Part shown: in pieces, positions 8,517 through 18,184 of the stretch
How the letters are laid out: each line of letters starts with the position of its first letter
How positions within the stretch are numbered: position 1 is the first letter of the stretch
From: an uncultured Prevotellaceae bacterium
Lineage (GTDB): Bacteria; Bacteroidota; Bacteroidia; Bacteroidales; Muribaculaceae
Reading direction: 5' to 3'
DNA length: 64,000 bases
NCBI GenBank assembly: GCA_900316835.1
Contig: ONEL01000003.1
Span: 124,001-188,000, forward strand
Translations under genes and position numbers: made by a program
Notes under the pieces: model-generated
Database searches by the model: none
The model's input: the letters and a program-made list of their open reading frames with translations, nothing else
What the model was told of the DNA's origin: nothing

Positions 8517-9344
8517 TTAATTTTTTGAATTATTATTATCGAGTTGATTAATTGTCATTTTCAGTGTGCTCAATCGTGTGAGTAATTGATCAAGCAAGTC
8601 GAGCTGCAACATGTTAGCGCCATCACTCTTAGCCACAGCCGGATTAGGATGTGTCTCGATGAAGAGACCATCGGCTCCAGTGGCTATAGCAGCCCGCGCA
8701 ACAGTCTCTATGAGTTCAGGTTTCCCTCCTGTAACTCCCGATTCTTGATTGGGCTGTTGCAAAGAATGAGTGATGTCCATAATAACCGGCGCAAACTGTT
8801 TCATTACAGGAATGCCACGATAGTCAACTATGAGGTCTTGATATCCGAATGAAGACCCTCGCTCGGTGATAGTAACCTCGTTATTGCCCGAGTCTAAAAC
8901 CTTGTTGACAGCAAATCTCATGGCTTGCGCCGAGAGGAATTGTCCTTTCTTTATATTTACCATTTTTCCTGTGAGAGCCGCCGCCACCAGCAGGTCGGTC
9001 TGTCGGCATAGGAAAGCTGGAATTTGCAGCACATCAACATATTGCGCTGCTATTGATGCTTCGCATGGTGTGTGAATGTCGGTGACTACAGGGATATTGA
9101 AAGTCTCGCCCACTTTGCGCAATATTTTAAGAGCTTTCTCATCGCCAATGCCTGTAAACGAGTCGAGGCGTGAGCGATTAGCCTTGCGATAGCTACCCTT
9201 GAAGACATAAGGAATGTTTAGCCTCGAAGTTGTCTCCAGCACTTTTTCAGCAATATCGAGAGCCATTTTCTCTCCCTCAATGACGCATGGTCCTGCAAGA
9301 AGGAAGAAATTCCCTGTGGGCGAAGATTTCAAGTAGTCTAACAT
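8517..9344 (-). CDS. kdsA: 3-deoxy-8-phosphooctulonate (KDO-8-P) synthase
   Basis: The 275-residue product is the length expected for KdsA, which condenses phosphoenolpyruvate with arabinose 5-phosphate to make KDO-8-phosphate for lipopolysaccharide. Visible family features are LLAGPCVIEGE near the N-terminus, VFKGSYRKANRS, PVVTDIHTPCEA, IPAFLCRQTDLL and the late IETHPNPAVAKSDG segment. Its ATG overlaps the rsmE stop codon by one base (TAATG), so translation is probably coupled. The product is cytoplasmic. Confidence 0.95.
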   Translation of the reverse strand: MLDYLKSSPTGNFFLLAGPCVIEGEKMALDIAEKVLETTSRLNIPYVFKGSYRKANRSRLDSFTGIGDEKALKILRKVGETFNIPVVTDIHTPCEASIAAQYVDVLQIPAFLCRQTDLLVAAALTGKMVNIKKGQFLSAQAMRFAVNKVLDSGNNEVTITERGSSFGYQDLIVDYRGIPVMKQFAPVIMDITHSLQQPNQESGVTGGKPELIETVARAAIATGADGLFIETHPNPAVAKSDGANMLQLDLLDQLLTRLSTLKMTINQLDNNNSKN

Positions 9345-10066
9345 TACGATTTCATTTTTTGCTTAATGGCATGAATAGTAGCAATGGCAAAGAGTGCTGC
9401 CGTCTCGGTTCGCAAACGGCTCTCGCCCAGTGTTACTGGAATGAAACCAGCTTTTAGGGCCGCTTCCACCTCGGCTGGGTCGAAATCACCCTCGGGACCA
9501 ATCAAGACCACCACATCTCGACTGGGTTCGTAGACCTGTGCCAGCGAGTGGCGCTCGTTGCGTGGCAGCGACTCATCGCAGTAGGCGATAAAACGTTGCG
9601 CATCTCTATGCTCAGCAATGAGAGAGTTAAATGGCGTGAGCTCGTCGAGCTGTGGCAGCTGTGCCTTTAGCGACTGCTTCATGGCAGCGACCAGTATTTT
9701 GTGTAGTCTCTCGGTCTTGAGCACCTTGCGCTCGCTGTGCCGGCACAGCAATGGCGTGATGCGGTCGATGCCCATCTCGGTGCACTTCTCGGCCATCCAC
9801 TCAATGCGGTCAAGATTTTTAGTTGGCGCCACAGCAAGATGTATGCCACCTCCCCAGTGAGGCGCACAAGCCACCTTGTCGAGAATATTTAGGGCGCAAT
9901 GCTTGGAATGTGCAAGAGCAATGCTACAACGATAGATGTTGCCCTGTCCATCCACCACCTCGATTTCGTCGCCCTCGACCAGCCTCAGCACTCGGGCGCA
10001 ATGGCGCGACTCTTCCTCGGGAAGAGTGAGAGTGTGAGCTATGTCGGGGGCGAAGAATCGATGCAT
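9344..10066 (-). CDS. rsmE: 16S rRNA m3U1498 methyltransferase
   Basis: The start at 10066 gives a 240-residue protein beginning MHRFFAPDIAHTLTLPEEES, the typical RsmE N-terminus (PUA-like domain); an in-frame start 11 codons upstream is unlikely because it would lie in a repeat. The C-terminal SPOUT methyltransferase domain shows LIGPEGDFDPAEVEAA and the knot segment VTLGESRLRTETAAL, which bind S-adenosylmethionine. The enzyme methylates U1498 in the ribosomal decoding region. It overlaps kdsA by one base. Confidence 0.95.
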   Translation of the reverse strand: MHRFFAPDIAHTLTLPEEESRHCARVLRLVEGDEIEVVDGQGNIYRCSIALAHSKHCALNILDKVACAPHWGGGIHLAVAPTKNLDRIEWMAEKCTEMGIDRITPLLCRHSERKVLKTERLHKILVAAMKQSLKAQLPQLDELTPFNSLIAEHRDAQRFIAYCDESLPRNERHSLAQVYEPSRDVVVLIGPEGDFDPAEVEAALKAGFIPVTLGESRLRTETAALFAIATIHAIKQKMKS

Positions 10067-10084
10067 ATTCTTAATATTAATTCT

Positions 10085-10131
10085 TAATGCATAATGCATA
10101 ATTCACAATGCAAAATGCGCAATGCATAATT
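10085..10131. repeat. GCATT-type short tandem repeat
   Basis: An intergenic run of near-identical 9-11 bp units (minus strand ATTATGCATTGCGCATTTTG and onward) lies upstream of rsmE. A second stretch of the same family is at 41728-41759. The function is unknown; such low-complexity ATGCAT runs are found between genes in Bacteroidales. Confidence 0.6.
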
Positions 10132-10145
10132 ATCACGACATTATG

Positions 10146-11441
10146 TTATGCTTGTTTTAGCCGTGCAGTTTCTTCTTTGCGAGGATCCTTGAAGATAAAG
10201 AGGAATGCAATGGCAACAACGAGAGCGTAGGTGGCAAAGATATACCACGATGTTGTCCAGCCTCCGATTACGGCATTAGAACCAGCCGCTACCACGTCGT
10301 CGGCATAAACAAATCGATCTACAATAGCTTGCGCACCCAGGGTGCCGATGGTAGCGCCAATACCGTTGGTCATCACCATGAACAAGCCTTGCGCGCTACT
10401 GCGAATTGACTCATCGGTTTGCTGGTCGACATATAGAGCTCCCGAGATATTGAAGAAGTCGAATGCCACACCGTAAACCACGCAAGAGAGAATAAACAGA
10501 ATCACACCAGGCATACCAGGATTACCCATGCCGAAGAAGCCGAAACGGAATACCCATGCAAACATGGCAATGAGCATTACATTCTTGATGCCGAAGCGTT
10601 TCATGCAGAACGGAATGAGCAAGATGCACAGCGTCTCGCTGATTTGTGATAGCGAGATCAGGGCATTAGCATGCTGAGCGGCAAAGGTGCCGGCATACTC
10701 TTTAATGTCCTGGAAGGCGGTGAGGAAAGGATTGGCAAATCCGTTAGTGATTTGTAGCGACACACCTAGCAACATTGAGAAGATGAAGAAGATTGCCATT
10801 CGCTTTTGCTTGAACAAGGTGAAAGCACGCAAGCCAAAGACATCGACAAACGAGCTGCTCCCGGCATTCTTGTTGACAGGGCACTTGGGCATACTAAGTG
10901 CATAGATAGCGAGCAAGATGCTAAATCCGCCCGACATAAAGAACTGACCGAAGTTGTGCTGCATACCAGTGAAATCGACTGTGAGCATGGCGCAGATGAA
11001 ACCAATGGTACCGAAGACACGAATGGGTGGGAAGTCCTTGACGGTGTCCATCCCAGCCTTAGTGAGCGCGTTAAAAGCCACCGAGTTAGCAAGTCCAATG
11101 GTAGGCATAAAGAAAGCCACACTGATAGCATAAGGCAAGAACAAGGGCCAGAATGCAGGAGCGTCGCCAGCACTCATAGCATAGGCTCCAGCTCCAATCA
11201 TGAAGATTCCCGCCAGCAGATGTGCCAAGCTAAGCACCTTTTGTGCTTGAATCCAACGGTCGGCAACAATTCCGAGCAATGCAGGCATAAACAACGAGAC
11301 GATTCCTTGCACAGCATAGAACCAGCCTATTTCCCCTCCCAGTCCGTGAGTTGCGAGATATCCACCCATGCAAGTGAGATAAGATCCCCACACAGCGAAC
11401 TCCAGGAAGTTCATAATGATTAAGCGAACTTTTAGATTCAT
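10146..11441 (-). CDS. MFS nucleoside:H+ symporter family transporter
   Basis: This 431-residue protein has about 12 hydrophobic segments and begins with the KVRLIIMNFLEFAVWGSYL segment typical of the nucleoside:H+ symporter (NupG/XapB) family of the major facilitator superfamily. It should sit in the inner membrane and import nucleosides. An internal AFDFFNISGALYVDQQTD segment and a charged C-terminal tail (KDPRKEETARLKQA) are typical. It lies 29 bp after the BFN nuclease gene in the same direction. Exact substrate cannot be told. Confidence 0.9.
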   Translation of the reverse strand: MNLKVRLIIMNFLEFAVWGSYLTCMGGYLATHGLGGEIGWFYAVQGIVSLFMPALLGIVADRWIQAQKVLSLAHLLAGIFMIGAGAYAMSAGDAPAFWPLFLPYAISVAFFMPTIGLANSVAFNALTKAGMDTVKDFPPIRVFGTIGFICAMLTVDFTGMQHNFGQFFMSGGFSILLAIYALSMPKCPVNKNAGSSSFVDVFGLRAFTLFKQKRMAIFFIFSMLLGVSLQITNGFANPFLTAFQDIKEYAGTFAAQHANALISLSQISETLCILLIPFCMKRFGIKNVMLIAMFAWVFRFGFFGMGNPGMPGVILFILSCVVYGVAFDFFNISGALYVDQQTDESIRSSAQGLFMVMTNGIGATIGTLGAQAIVDRFVYADDVVAAGSNAVIGGWTTSWYIFATYALVVAIAFLFIFKDPRKEETARLKQA

Positions 11442-11470
11442 AGTTTTGAAGTTTTTAGAGATTATTGATT

Positions 11471-12082
11471 TTAAATATTATTTTCATTCAATTCTTGTGA
11501 CGAAGGCTCGTTTCCAAGCTTGTCGTTGATTGTGCGCTGGATGCTTGCCGCAAGCTCATATTTTTCAAGTTCCACAGCACGGCTCAACTTCTTTTGCAGC
11601 TCTTCAATAGTCATGTCGTTGAGTGAACGTTTTGGCTTAACAGCCACTTTCTTGCCTTGCTCACTATCCTTGATAAGAAATCCTGTCTTATTGAGCACCT
11701 CGGCAGTAATGAAGATGGGGGCACTAGTGCGCAAAGCCAGCGCAATAGCGTCGCTGGTGCGAGACTCCAGCTCCAGGTTAGTGTCGTTGCTCGACAGCTT
11801 GAGTCTTGACATGAACACTCCCTCGCTGAACTTGTAGATAACCACCTCGTCGAGGCTAATACCAAAAGCATGAAACATGCTCACCATCAAGTCGTGCGAC
11901 ATGGGTCGCGGTGGAATTACATGCTCAAGTCGCATGGCGATGGATTGCGCCTCGCTCACTCCCACCACAATGGGCACTCGCATGTCGCCATCACGCTGCT
12001 TTAATAAGAGCGCGTAAGCCCCTTGTTGAATTTGGCTATAGGTGATGCCAAGCACATCCATTTCTATCTTGTTTTCGGTCAT
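11471..12082 (-). CDS. Bifunctional nuclease (BFN/DUF151) family protein with UVR motif
   Basis: The 203-residue protein starts with the BFN domain (VLGITYSQIQQGAYALLLKQ; LRHV-like MRLEHVIPPRPMSHDL; SRTSDAIALALR) and ends with a short UvrB/UvrC-type motif (MTIEELQKKLSRAVELEKYE). BFN proteins have been described as nucleases in other bacteria and plants; whether this one has that activity is not shown. It is probably cytoplasmic. The gene follows a CTAG-type repeat and precedes the nucleoside transporter. Confidence 0.88.
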   Translation of the reverse strand: MTENKIEMDVLGITYSQIQQGAYALLLKQRDGDMRVPIVVGVSEAQSIAMRLEHVIPPRPMSHDLMVSMFHAFGISLDEVVIYKFSEGVFMSRLKLSSNDTNLELESRTSDAIALALRTSAPIFITAEVLNKTGFLIKDSEQGKKVAVKPKRSLNDMTIEELQKKLSRAVELEKYELAASIQRTINDKLGNEPSSQELNENNI

Positions 12083-12097
12083 TTCTTATTATTTTTT

Positions 12098-12142
12098 TCT
12101 AGAATTTCTAGATTTTCTAGAATTTCTAGTTTATCTAGATTA
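12098..12142. repeat. CTAGA-type short tandem repeat
   Basis: About five copies of a TTCTAGAATT-like unit lie directly upstream of the BFN nuclease ATG. A second array of the same unit is at 41657-41702, also just upstream of a minus-strand start. Each unit is a small palindrome (TCTAGA), so the array could fold on either strand. Confidence 0.65.
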
Positions 12143-12166
12143 AATCTAACACTTACAACTTAGCAC

Positions 12167-13237
12167 TTAAAGTGTTATCACTCCACTACCGTAGCAAAGA
12201 TGCTGGTCGCGGTCGTAGATAACGGCAAACTGCCCTGGTGCTATGCCCTGGATATCCTCATCGCTGTTGATGAGCCACTGGTTACCCTCAATGTGCAAGA
12301 GATGCCCCTTGGCAAAATGCGGAGTGTGGCGATTCTTGAACGTAATTTCATGAGCGTCATTGCTTCCCTGCCACGGATTACCGCTAATGAAGTGCATCTC
12401 GTCGAGGTGTATCTCGCGCCCATACTGCTTGCTGGTACCATAACCGTTAGAGACAAAGATAGCGTTGTCCTGCACGTTCTTCTTTACCACATACCATGGT
12501 CCTCCACTCAGTCCCAACCCCTTGCGCTGGCCTATGGTGTGGAACCAGTAGCCGTTGTGCTCACCCAGCTTGCGTCCGGTTTCAATCTCGATGATGGGTC
12601 CACGCTTGGTGCCCAAGTGACGACGGATGAAGTCGTTGTAATTGATTTGCCCCAAGAAGCAAATGCCCTGGCTGTCCTTGCGCATTGCATTAGGCAGCTT
12701 CACCTGCTGAGCGATTTCACGCACACGAGCCTTGGGCATAGAGCCGATGGGAAAAATCAAGTGCTTGAGCTGGTCGTAGGTGATTTGAGCAAGGAAGTCG
12801 GTTTGATCTTTAACCGGATCAACTGCTGTAGCGAGATACTTGATGCCATCAAGCTCGCAAGTGGTGGCATAATGCCCGGTGGCGGTAAAGTCAAAATCCT
12901 TGCCCCAACGTCGCTCAAAGTATCCAAACTTTATCATGCGGTTGCACATCATGTCGGGGTTGGGTGTGAGCCCAGCCTTAACCGTGCGCAGAGCATAGTC
13001 CATGACGTTATCCCAGTACTCCTCATGCAACGACACCACCTCGAGAGGAAGCCCATAGCGATGCGCGATGAGGTTACACATCTCAATGTCCTCCTCGGCA
13101 CTACAATCGCCCTCGTCATTATCCATGCCAATGCGAATGTAGAACAGTTGCAAGTCGTGTTGTGCCTGCTGAGCCAGTTCATGCACCACCACAGCACTAT
13201 CCACTCCACCCGAAACCAGAACGGCGATTTTGCTCAT
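12167..13237 (-). CDS. mnmA: tRNA-specific 2-thiouridylase
   Basis: The 356-residue product matches MnmA, which installs the 2-thio group on U34 of Glu, Gln and Lys tRNAs. The N-terminal PP-loop reads VLVSGGVDSAVV (ATP binding). The two catalytic cysteines are in NPDMMCNRMIKFG and DSQGICFLGQ. The C-terminal part has the WFHTIGQRKGLGLSGGPWYV segment of the central and beta-barrel domains. It is cytoplasmic and uses sulfur passed by a cysteine desulfurase system not in this window. Confidence 0.96.
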   Translation of the reverse strand: MSKIAVLVSGGVDSAVVVHELAQQAQHDLQLFYIRIGMDNDEGDCSAEEDIEMCNLIAHRYGLPLEVVSLHEEYWDNVMDYALRTVKAGLTPNPDMMCNRMIKFGYFERRWGKDFDFTATGHYATTCELDGIKYLATAVDPVKDQTDFLAQITYDQLKHLIFPIGSMPKARVREIAQQVKLPNAMRKDSQGICFLGQINYNDFIRRHLGTKRGPIIEIETGRKLGEHNGYWFHTIGQRKGLGLSGGPWYVVKKNVQDNAIFVSNGYGTSKQYGREIHLDEMHFISGNPWQGSNDAHEITFKNRHTPHFAKGHLLHIEGNQWLINSDEDIQGIAPGQFAVIYDRDQHLCYGSGVITL

Positions 13238-13271
13238 TTAGTTATATAGTTGTTAATTATCGTTGTTAGTT

Positions 13272-13775
13272 TCACGCTTTCTCAAGAACTTCACTCTCGG
13301 CCTCGTCTTTCTCGTTAACGAGGTGTATTGCAATCAAGTAGTCGAGAGAAATCTTTCCTGGTCCAGCCAGTAGCATGTAGGCAAAAATACCCAGGAACAT
13401 GATGGGGTAGCCAGGCTCGAAGATAAACATCTGCCCCGCGCTCGACACGCTGGTTGCGCTAGCCATGACAGTCTCGGCGTACAGCATCACACCAATAGAG
13501 GGAATGAGAGCCACTCGCGTGAAGAGCCCCAAGATGATGAACACCGCACACACTATTTCCACCACCACAATGGCAACGATGGTCGACTCAAATTGTAACC
13601 CCATCGCGCCCATGGCCTGATGAGCAAACTCCTCGAGGTGTAGCATCTGGCGTATACCCATCTGCAAGAACATGAGACCAGTAAACAGTCGCAGGAATAG
13701 TCGCGAGAGGTTGCTATAGGTGTGGCCCGCGTTAAACATGAGAAACGTCTTAAACCACTTAGGTATATTTATCAT
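13272..13775 (-). CDS. DoxX family membrane protein
   Basis: This 167-residue protein has four hydrophobic segments and the DoxX-type pattern FTGLMFLQMGIRQM near the N-terminus, then CAVFIILGLFTRVALIPSIG. DoxX-like proteins are small inner-membrane proteins of varied or unknown role. It is 33 bp downstream of the DUF5106 gene in the same direction, an arrangement that suggests a shared transcript. The C-terminal tail (NEKDEAESEVLEKA) is acidic. Confidence 0.85.
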   Translation of the reverse strand: MINIPKWFKTFLMFNAGHTYSNLSRLFLRLFTGLMFLQMGIRQMLHLEEFAHQAMGAMGLQFESTIVAIVVVEIVCAVFIILGLFTRVALIPSIGVMLYAETVMASATSVSSAGQMFIFEPGYPIMFLGIFAYMLLAGPGKISLDYLIAIHLVNEKDEAESEVLEKA

Positions 13776-13808
13776 CTTATTTGAAAAATTAGTGCATTAA
13801 TAAATTAC

Positions 13809-14696
13809 TTAGTTTCCTCTCATCAGGTTTTTCAAGAAGTCAACGGTCTTGTTCTTGGCTATAACCTTGAAGTCCTCGTCGAGGATATAGAGGCAGGGCA
13901 TGATGCGCAAGTCGAGCTTGGTTGTCACATCCTTGCTCGCCCCCACCACCCAGGTGGCTGAATAGCTTTGCGAGTCGGAATCCCACTTCTTGGGAACATC
14001 GGTAGCAAGGATATTAATAACCTCAACTTGCCCGCTCTCAACAGCTTGTGAGAAAGCGACATCGGTGCTTAGTCGCATGCGTTCGATTGAGCTACCACTA
14101 TCGTTGTCGCTAAAGAGTAGTACATATAACTTGGCGGGTGACTTGCAGTCGCTAAGGCGCTTCTTAGCACCTGTAATTGAGGTAAACTCAAAGTCGGCCA
14201 TAACCTGCCCTAGCTTGCTAGAGTTGAGTCTTTTCACTTGGCTGGCATAGTGATTGCGCATGTCTTTTTTCACCCACGAGGCATCGGCCACTGCCTGGGC
14301 AAAAGTGATGTACAGGTCATCAATAAAGTCAAAGTCGTGATAGTAAAGCAAATACTCTGCCACCGACGCCAATCGCAAGAAATTATCATGATTAGCTTGT
14401 GCCTTGAACATGAGGTCACGCACCGACGACAACGACACATTCACATTAGCACCAGCACGCATGATGTCGAAATAAGTGAGCATGGCTTCCATGAGCAAGC
14501 TGTCGTTGCGTGCATCGAAAGGGCGTGTGAGCTCACATTTGTCCCAAAAATGCTGCACGCTATAGTTACACCGGCTCTCGATAGTAGAACAAGTGTCGGG
14601 AGCTGTGGGATATTCAAACAAGGCTGTCTGTCCCATAGCGTTAACGGCTGATAACAAAACTGTTATCACAACAAATAATCTAAAAAAACTTCTCAT
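13809..14696 (-). CDS. DUF5106 thioredoxin-like periplasmic protein
   Basis: The 295-residue protein has a signal peptide (MRSFFRLFVVITVLLSAVNAMGQ), a helical N-terminal domain and a thioredoxin-like C-terminal half (DFEFTSITGAKKRLSDC, KLYVLLFSDNDSGSS, LRIMPCLYILDEDFKVIAKN). The redox CxxC is absent (the position reads SDNDSGSS), so it is not an ordinary disulfide oxidoreductase. The DUF5106 family is common in Bacteroidales. Role unknown; it is likely periplasmic. Confidence 0.85.
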   Translation of the reverse strand: MRSFFRLFVVITVLLSAVNAMGQTALFEYPTAPDTCSTIESRCNYSVQHFWDKCELTRPFDARNDSLLMEAMLTYFDIMRAGANVNVSLSSVRDLMFKAQANHDNFLRLASVAEYLLYYHDFDFIDDLYITFAQAVADASWVKKDMRNHYASQVKRLNSSKLGQVMADFEFTSITGAKKRLSDCKSPAKLYVLLFSDNDSGSSIERMRLSTDVAFSQAVESGQVEVINILATDVPKKWDSDSQSYSATWVVGASKDVTTKLDLRIMPCLYILDEDFKVIAKNKTVDFLKNLMRGN

Positions 14697-14820
14697 TATC
14701 TATAATAATAAGTATTACCGCATTATTTAACTTGTAAAGGTACGGCAAAAAACACAATGGGCAAAAAATATTGCACTAAAAAAAACTTAACGTTCTCAAA
14801 AAAGATATCCACAGCAGGCA

Positions 14821-14889
14821 TGTGGAGAATTGGCTCCACAAAAAGAGCCCTACCGGCAGTGGTTACTAGTAAACACTCGCCGGCAGGGC
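14821..14889 (-). terminator. Hairpins downstream of creD
   Basis: GCCCTACCGGCAGTG (14847-14861) pairs, with a few mismatches, with CACTCGCCGGCAGGGC (14874-14889). On the minus strand the hairpin is followed by a short T-run and a second perfect stem (TGTGGAG/CTCCACA, 14821-14840). The layout suits termination of creD transcripts. Confidence 0.65.
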
Positions 14890-14919
14890 GGTTATCATAA
14901 AAATGAGTTGTCAATAGCG

Positions 14920-16452
14920 TCAAGTCAAGTCTTCGGTTCTCAACTTAAGCGAATAGTACATGATGAGTGCCAGCACGATGAATAATCCCACGCTACCTGC
15001 CAGCTGGGCATAAGTCTCGAGATTGAGCAAAACAAAGATGTAGGCATATATCAAAGTGAGCATGCCACCAATGGCTATTGCCATTTTCTTGTGCTTGAGC
15101 ACGCCAATAAGGTAGAGAGTAATCATCGCGATTGTCATAGCCGCCGCAATGAGATAAGCCCACCCGAACGACAAGTGCTCGCTGATGGAAAGCAGCAACG
15201 AGTAGAATAACACGAGAGCTAGCCCAACCAGCAGATACTGGAAGACGTTGATGTGCTTGCGCATTTTAATCTCAACAAACAGCACTCCAATGAAAGTGAG
15301 AACAATCACCATGAAAGCGTACTTAATGGCCCGCTCGGTCTTGTGATAGCTGTCGACAGGAACCAAGAGACCAACTTCCAACTGTGAATCATTAAGGTCG
15401 GAGCTCATGTCGTCAATAAAAGCTTGAGGATAGGCTCGGTTGATGCTGATAATCTTCCATGACGCGGTAAATCCATTGGCGTCAACATTGCGACTATCGG
15501 GGAGAAAATTGCCTCCGAAACTGGGGGTTGGGCAATCACCCTTCACCCTGATATTAGTGGTCTCGCCGATGGGTGTGAAATTAAGGCTTTCGGACCCTTT
15601 CAAGTCAAGGTGCATCTTGAAAGGCACCGAGTCGAGCGAGCTAAAGGGCAAGATATTAACCCCCGCCTTAGCAGCCGAAGCACCAGAGGCCTGATACATA
15701 TCGGCATAATCGACGCTACTTTCCTCATACAACTCCATGTCGCTGGCTGAGGCTGTGGCTGTGGCTTCAGCGTCGGCATAAATGTCTTCGACTTGAATGT
15801 TACCATCCTTGCCACCATCGTTAATTTCAACCACATTACCATTGATGTCCATCACAAGCTTTTGCGCTATACCTCGCAAGTCGGTAATTCCCACCACTAT
15901 GTGAGCCTTATCCATTTCGAGGGCAGTAGTGTCGACCTGTGCCGGCAACAGACCTTTAATCTTAAACGTTCCGTCAAAATTGATGGCAGTGTTGTAGACC
16001 ACACTCTCATAGATGCTCCGATAAAGAGTTTGGCTCTTGACATCGGCATTGATATTCAGCGTCTTGGGCAGGATGTAAAGAATGTGCTCGGTGACAGCAG
16101 TGTCACCCTTGAGCTTCGCTTTATAGGGTATAGCAATCACGGGGCCCGTGATGTGCTGCGGTCTTCCCCACTTTTGGGATATTTCGTAACGCGCTTGAGT
16201 GGAAGTGCTTTCCCTCTCGACACTGAGGCTATCGATCATGAAAGTTGGTAGCAGCAGCACAAAAGAAAGAAGCACGATAAAAGCTACTTTAAAGCCCAAT
16301 GTTTGCGTCAACTTCTTTTGGGGTTTTACAGGCAAGGCATGACTTGCTGACCTAGGAGCCAAATTAGTCGCATTGCTATTATCACCATTTTTTATCACTT
16401 GCTCCCCATCGGGTGGTAGAGGAGGAGGCACATTTAAATTGTCGGTTTCCAT
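14920..16452 (-). CDS. creD: CreD-family inner-membrane protein
   Basis: I place the start at 16452 (METDNLNVPPPLPPDGEQ), giving 510 residues; the frame opens at 16500. A proline-rich cytoplasmic N-terminus is followed by one membrane segment, a large periplasmic domain with LPKTLNINADVKSQTLYRSI, GIYE-type features and the MHLDLKGSESLNFTPIGETT segment. A cluster of C-terminal membrane segments closes the protein. This matches the CreD (inner membrane protein, envelope integrity) family. In enterobacteria CreD belongs to the CreBC regulon; no such sensor is seen here, so its role is unclear. Confidence 0.9.
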   Translation of the reverse strand: METDNLNVPPPLPPDGEQVIKNGDNSNATNLAPRSASHALPVKPQKKLTQTLGFKVAFIVLLSFVLLLPTFMIDSLSVERESTSTQARYEISQKWGRPQHITGPVIAIPYKAKLKGDTAVTEHILYILPKTLNINADVKSQTLYRSIYESVVYNTAINFDGTFKIKGLLPAQVDTTALEMDKAHIVVGITDLRGIAQKLVMDINGNVVEINDGGKDGNIQVEDIYADAEATATASASDMELYEESSVDYADMYQASGASAAKAGVNILPFSSLDSVPFKMHLDLKGSESLNFTPIGETTNIRVKGDCPTPSFGGNFLPDSRNVDANGFTASWKIISINRAYPQAFIDDMSSDLNDSQLEVGLLVPVDSYHKTERAIKYAFMVIVLTFIGVLFVEIKMRKHINVFQYLLVGLALVLFYSLLLSISEHLSFGWAYLIAAAMTIAMITLYLIGVLKHKKMAIAIGGMLTLIYAYIFVLLNLETYAQLAGSVGLFIVLALIMYYSLKLRTEDLT

Positions 16453-16539
16453 AATATTCCAGTTTTTGCCAATAATTGTTTTGTTTCTATCATAACGCAT
16501 TCCATAGTCACAATATTACACAATATAAAAAAAAACTAA

Positions 16540-16567
16540 GGTAGCCAGTGTGTGAAAACCGGCTACC
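16540..16567 (-). terminator. Terminator after tRNA-Thr
   Basis: GGTAGCC (16540-16546) pairs with GGCTACC (16561-16567), and on the minus strand is followed by a run of nine T residues (A-run at 16527-16535). Confidence 0.8.
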
Positions 16568-16583
16568 CTTGTCATGAACGAAG

Positions 16584-16656
<73 letters not shown>

Positions 16657-16689
16657 TGATTATTGAGTGTTGTGTTATTTACTACCGTG

Positions 16690-18126
16690 CTAATAAAGCA
16701 TCTGCTTGCTATACATCAAGTTAATAATAGCCTTTTCTAAATTAAGCTTCACCATGCTTGGCTTAGAGACAGCCGGAGCTATCTTAGTCACCACCGAGGT
16801 CGTCGACGACGAGCTATAGTAGTAATAATAGCTAGAAGATGCATTGTTAGTATAGGTGGTGACATCAATGGGCATGATAACGAAGTTCACGTCCTCGGGT
16901 GATGCCACCCCTCCCTTGTTGTTGATAATATCAAGTATATAGTTGCGCAATCCCGAGAAGATATAGGTTTTCTCTTGCGCATTATACTCGGCATAGAAAG
17001 CGTCCTTGTTGTTAGTGAGCGAATCTTTCTCAAAGAAAGTGTCGCGATAACTTTCTTTTACCATTAACAAATATTTGGGTGGCGCAATATCATAAAGATT
17101 TGTTATATTTTCGGCAGGTATTTCAAGCGATAGTGAATTGATTTTTCCCAGCGCGTCTTCAGTGTCGCTATTATACTTGTCGATGATACTCTGCACAGGG
17201 AACTGCACTTTCACCTCATATCCCGCTGGCGACATAATAATAGCATCGCCCGCATTGACCATTGCCTCAATAGCATCACAAGGCTCAAGTGAGATATTGT
17301 TGTTGTATACCACCTCGGGGGTTACCGCAAGATAACTCTGTGTTTTTGCGGGGTAGATAGTATCGGTAGCCTCGGTGAGTTTTTCATATTTGCGATAATA
17401 GGTCACAAACTCAATGTCGTAGAAGTTCATCACATGACCCTCGCCATAGCTATTGGTGATATAGACACCGGGGAAGTAGTTGGCGAAGTTGGCAGGTGTA
17501 GCAAATGTAGCCGGGTCATTCTTGTACTCGTTGAACATATCGCGCGCATAGTCGACCGAGACAGGAACGTTTATCTCATAGTAATAGCCGGCGACACCGG
17601 TTTGAGTCATGATTTCCTTGCGTGCCAGCTCGCTAGCCGAATAGGTCACCGAGCCCATCAAGTCGCCAGGGCTATAGTAGGACAAAGGATCAAAGTCGCT
17701 AAAGATGGGCACTGGCAGTGTTTTATTGAGCTTGTAGACATTCATTCGCATGGGGGCTAGAGAGTCGCCCGTAACGTCGCCAATAGCCACACGCATTGTA
17801 ACGAAGCATGAGTCAATCCAGCTGGCTCCACCATGCACTCCCACGGTGTCGATAGCCCTTGAAGGCATGAACTGAGTGACCACATCGCTAGTGAGCGTGC
17901 CATACCCTGGCGCTGTTACCTTTCCCAGCAACTGAATGCTACTGCGTGAGCGCAAGTGGCTATTGCGCACCGATGTTCCTGTGAGCACGAAGTTAGAATC
18001 GGAGATTATAGCCGATTTAATATCGGATATTGAAGTGCCAATTGTTTCGTCGGTACAAGAATTAAAGCCCACTGCCACAATCAGTGTTGCAATTAACAAT
18101 AATATAGAGTTTCTCATTTCTCGCAT
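16690..18126 (-). CDS. DUF4270 lipoprotein
   Basis: This 478-residue protein has a lipoprotein-like N-terminus (LLIATLIVAVGFNSC, Cys near residue 25) and the IGTSISDIKSAI start characteristic of the Bacteroidetes DUF4270 family, then a long beta-rich body. DUF4270 proteins are predicted outer-membrane lipoproteins of unknown function. An alternative ATG lies three codons downstream (18117). The gene follows the glycogen synthase-like gene in the same direction, a neighbour pair seen in Bacteroidales. Confidence 0.85.
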   Translation of the reverse strand: MREMRNSILLLIATLIVAVGFNSCTDETIGTSISDIKSAIISDSNFVLTGTSVRNSHLRSRSSIQLLGKVTAPGYGTLTSDVVTQFMPSRAIDTVGVHGGASWIDSCFVTMRVAIGDVTGDSLAPMRMNVYKLNKTLPVPIFSDFDPLSYYSPGDLMGSVTYSASELARKEIMTQTGVAGYYYEINVPVSVDYARDMFNEYKNDPATFATPANFANYFPGVYITNSYGEGHVMNFYDIEFVTYYRKYEKLTEATDTIYPAKTQSYLAVTPEVVYNNNISLEPCDAIEAMVNAGDAIIMSPAGYEVKVQFPVQSIIDKYNSDTEDALGKINSLSLEIPAENITNLYDIAPPKYLLMVKESYRDTFFEKDSLTNNKDAFYAEYNAQEKTYIFSGLRNYILDIINNKGGVASPEDVNFVIMPIDVTTYTNNASSSYYYYYSSSSTTSVVTKIAPAVSKPSMVKLNLEKAIINLMYSKQMLY

Positions 18127-18184
18127 CTAATTATTATACTACGAAAAGAATAATTGCTCGGGCATGTGTTTCACTTGCCTCATC

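Noticed and set aside
12200..13249. Long plus-strand frame opposite mnmA
   Set aside because: It is antisense to a clear MnmA gene and has no recognisable motif or start context.
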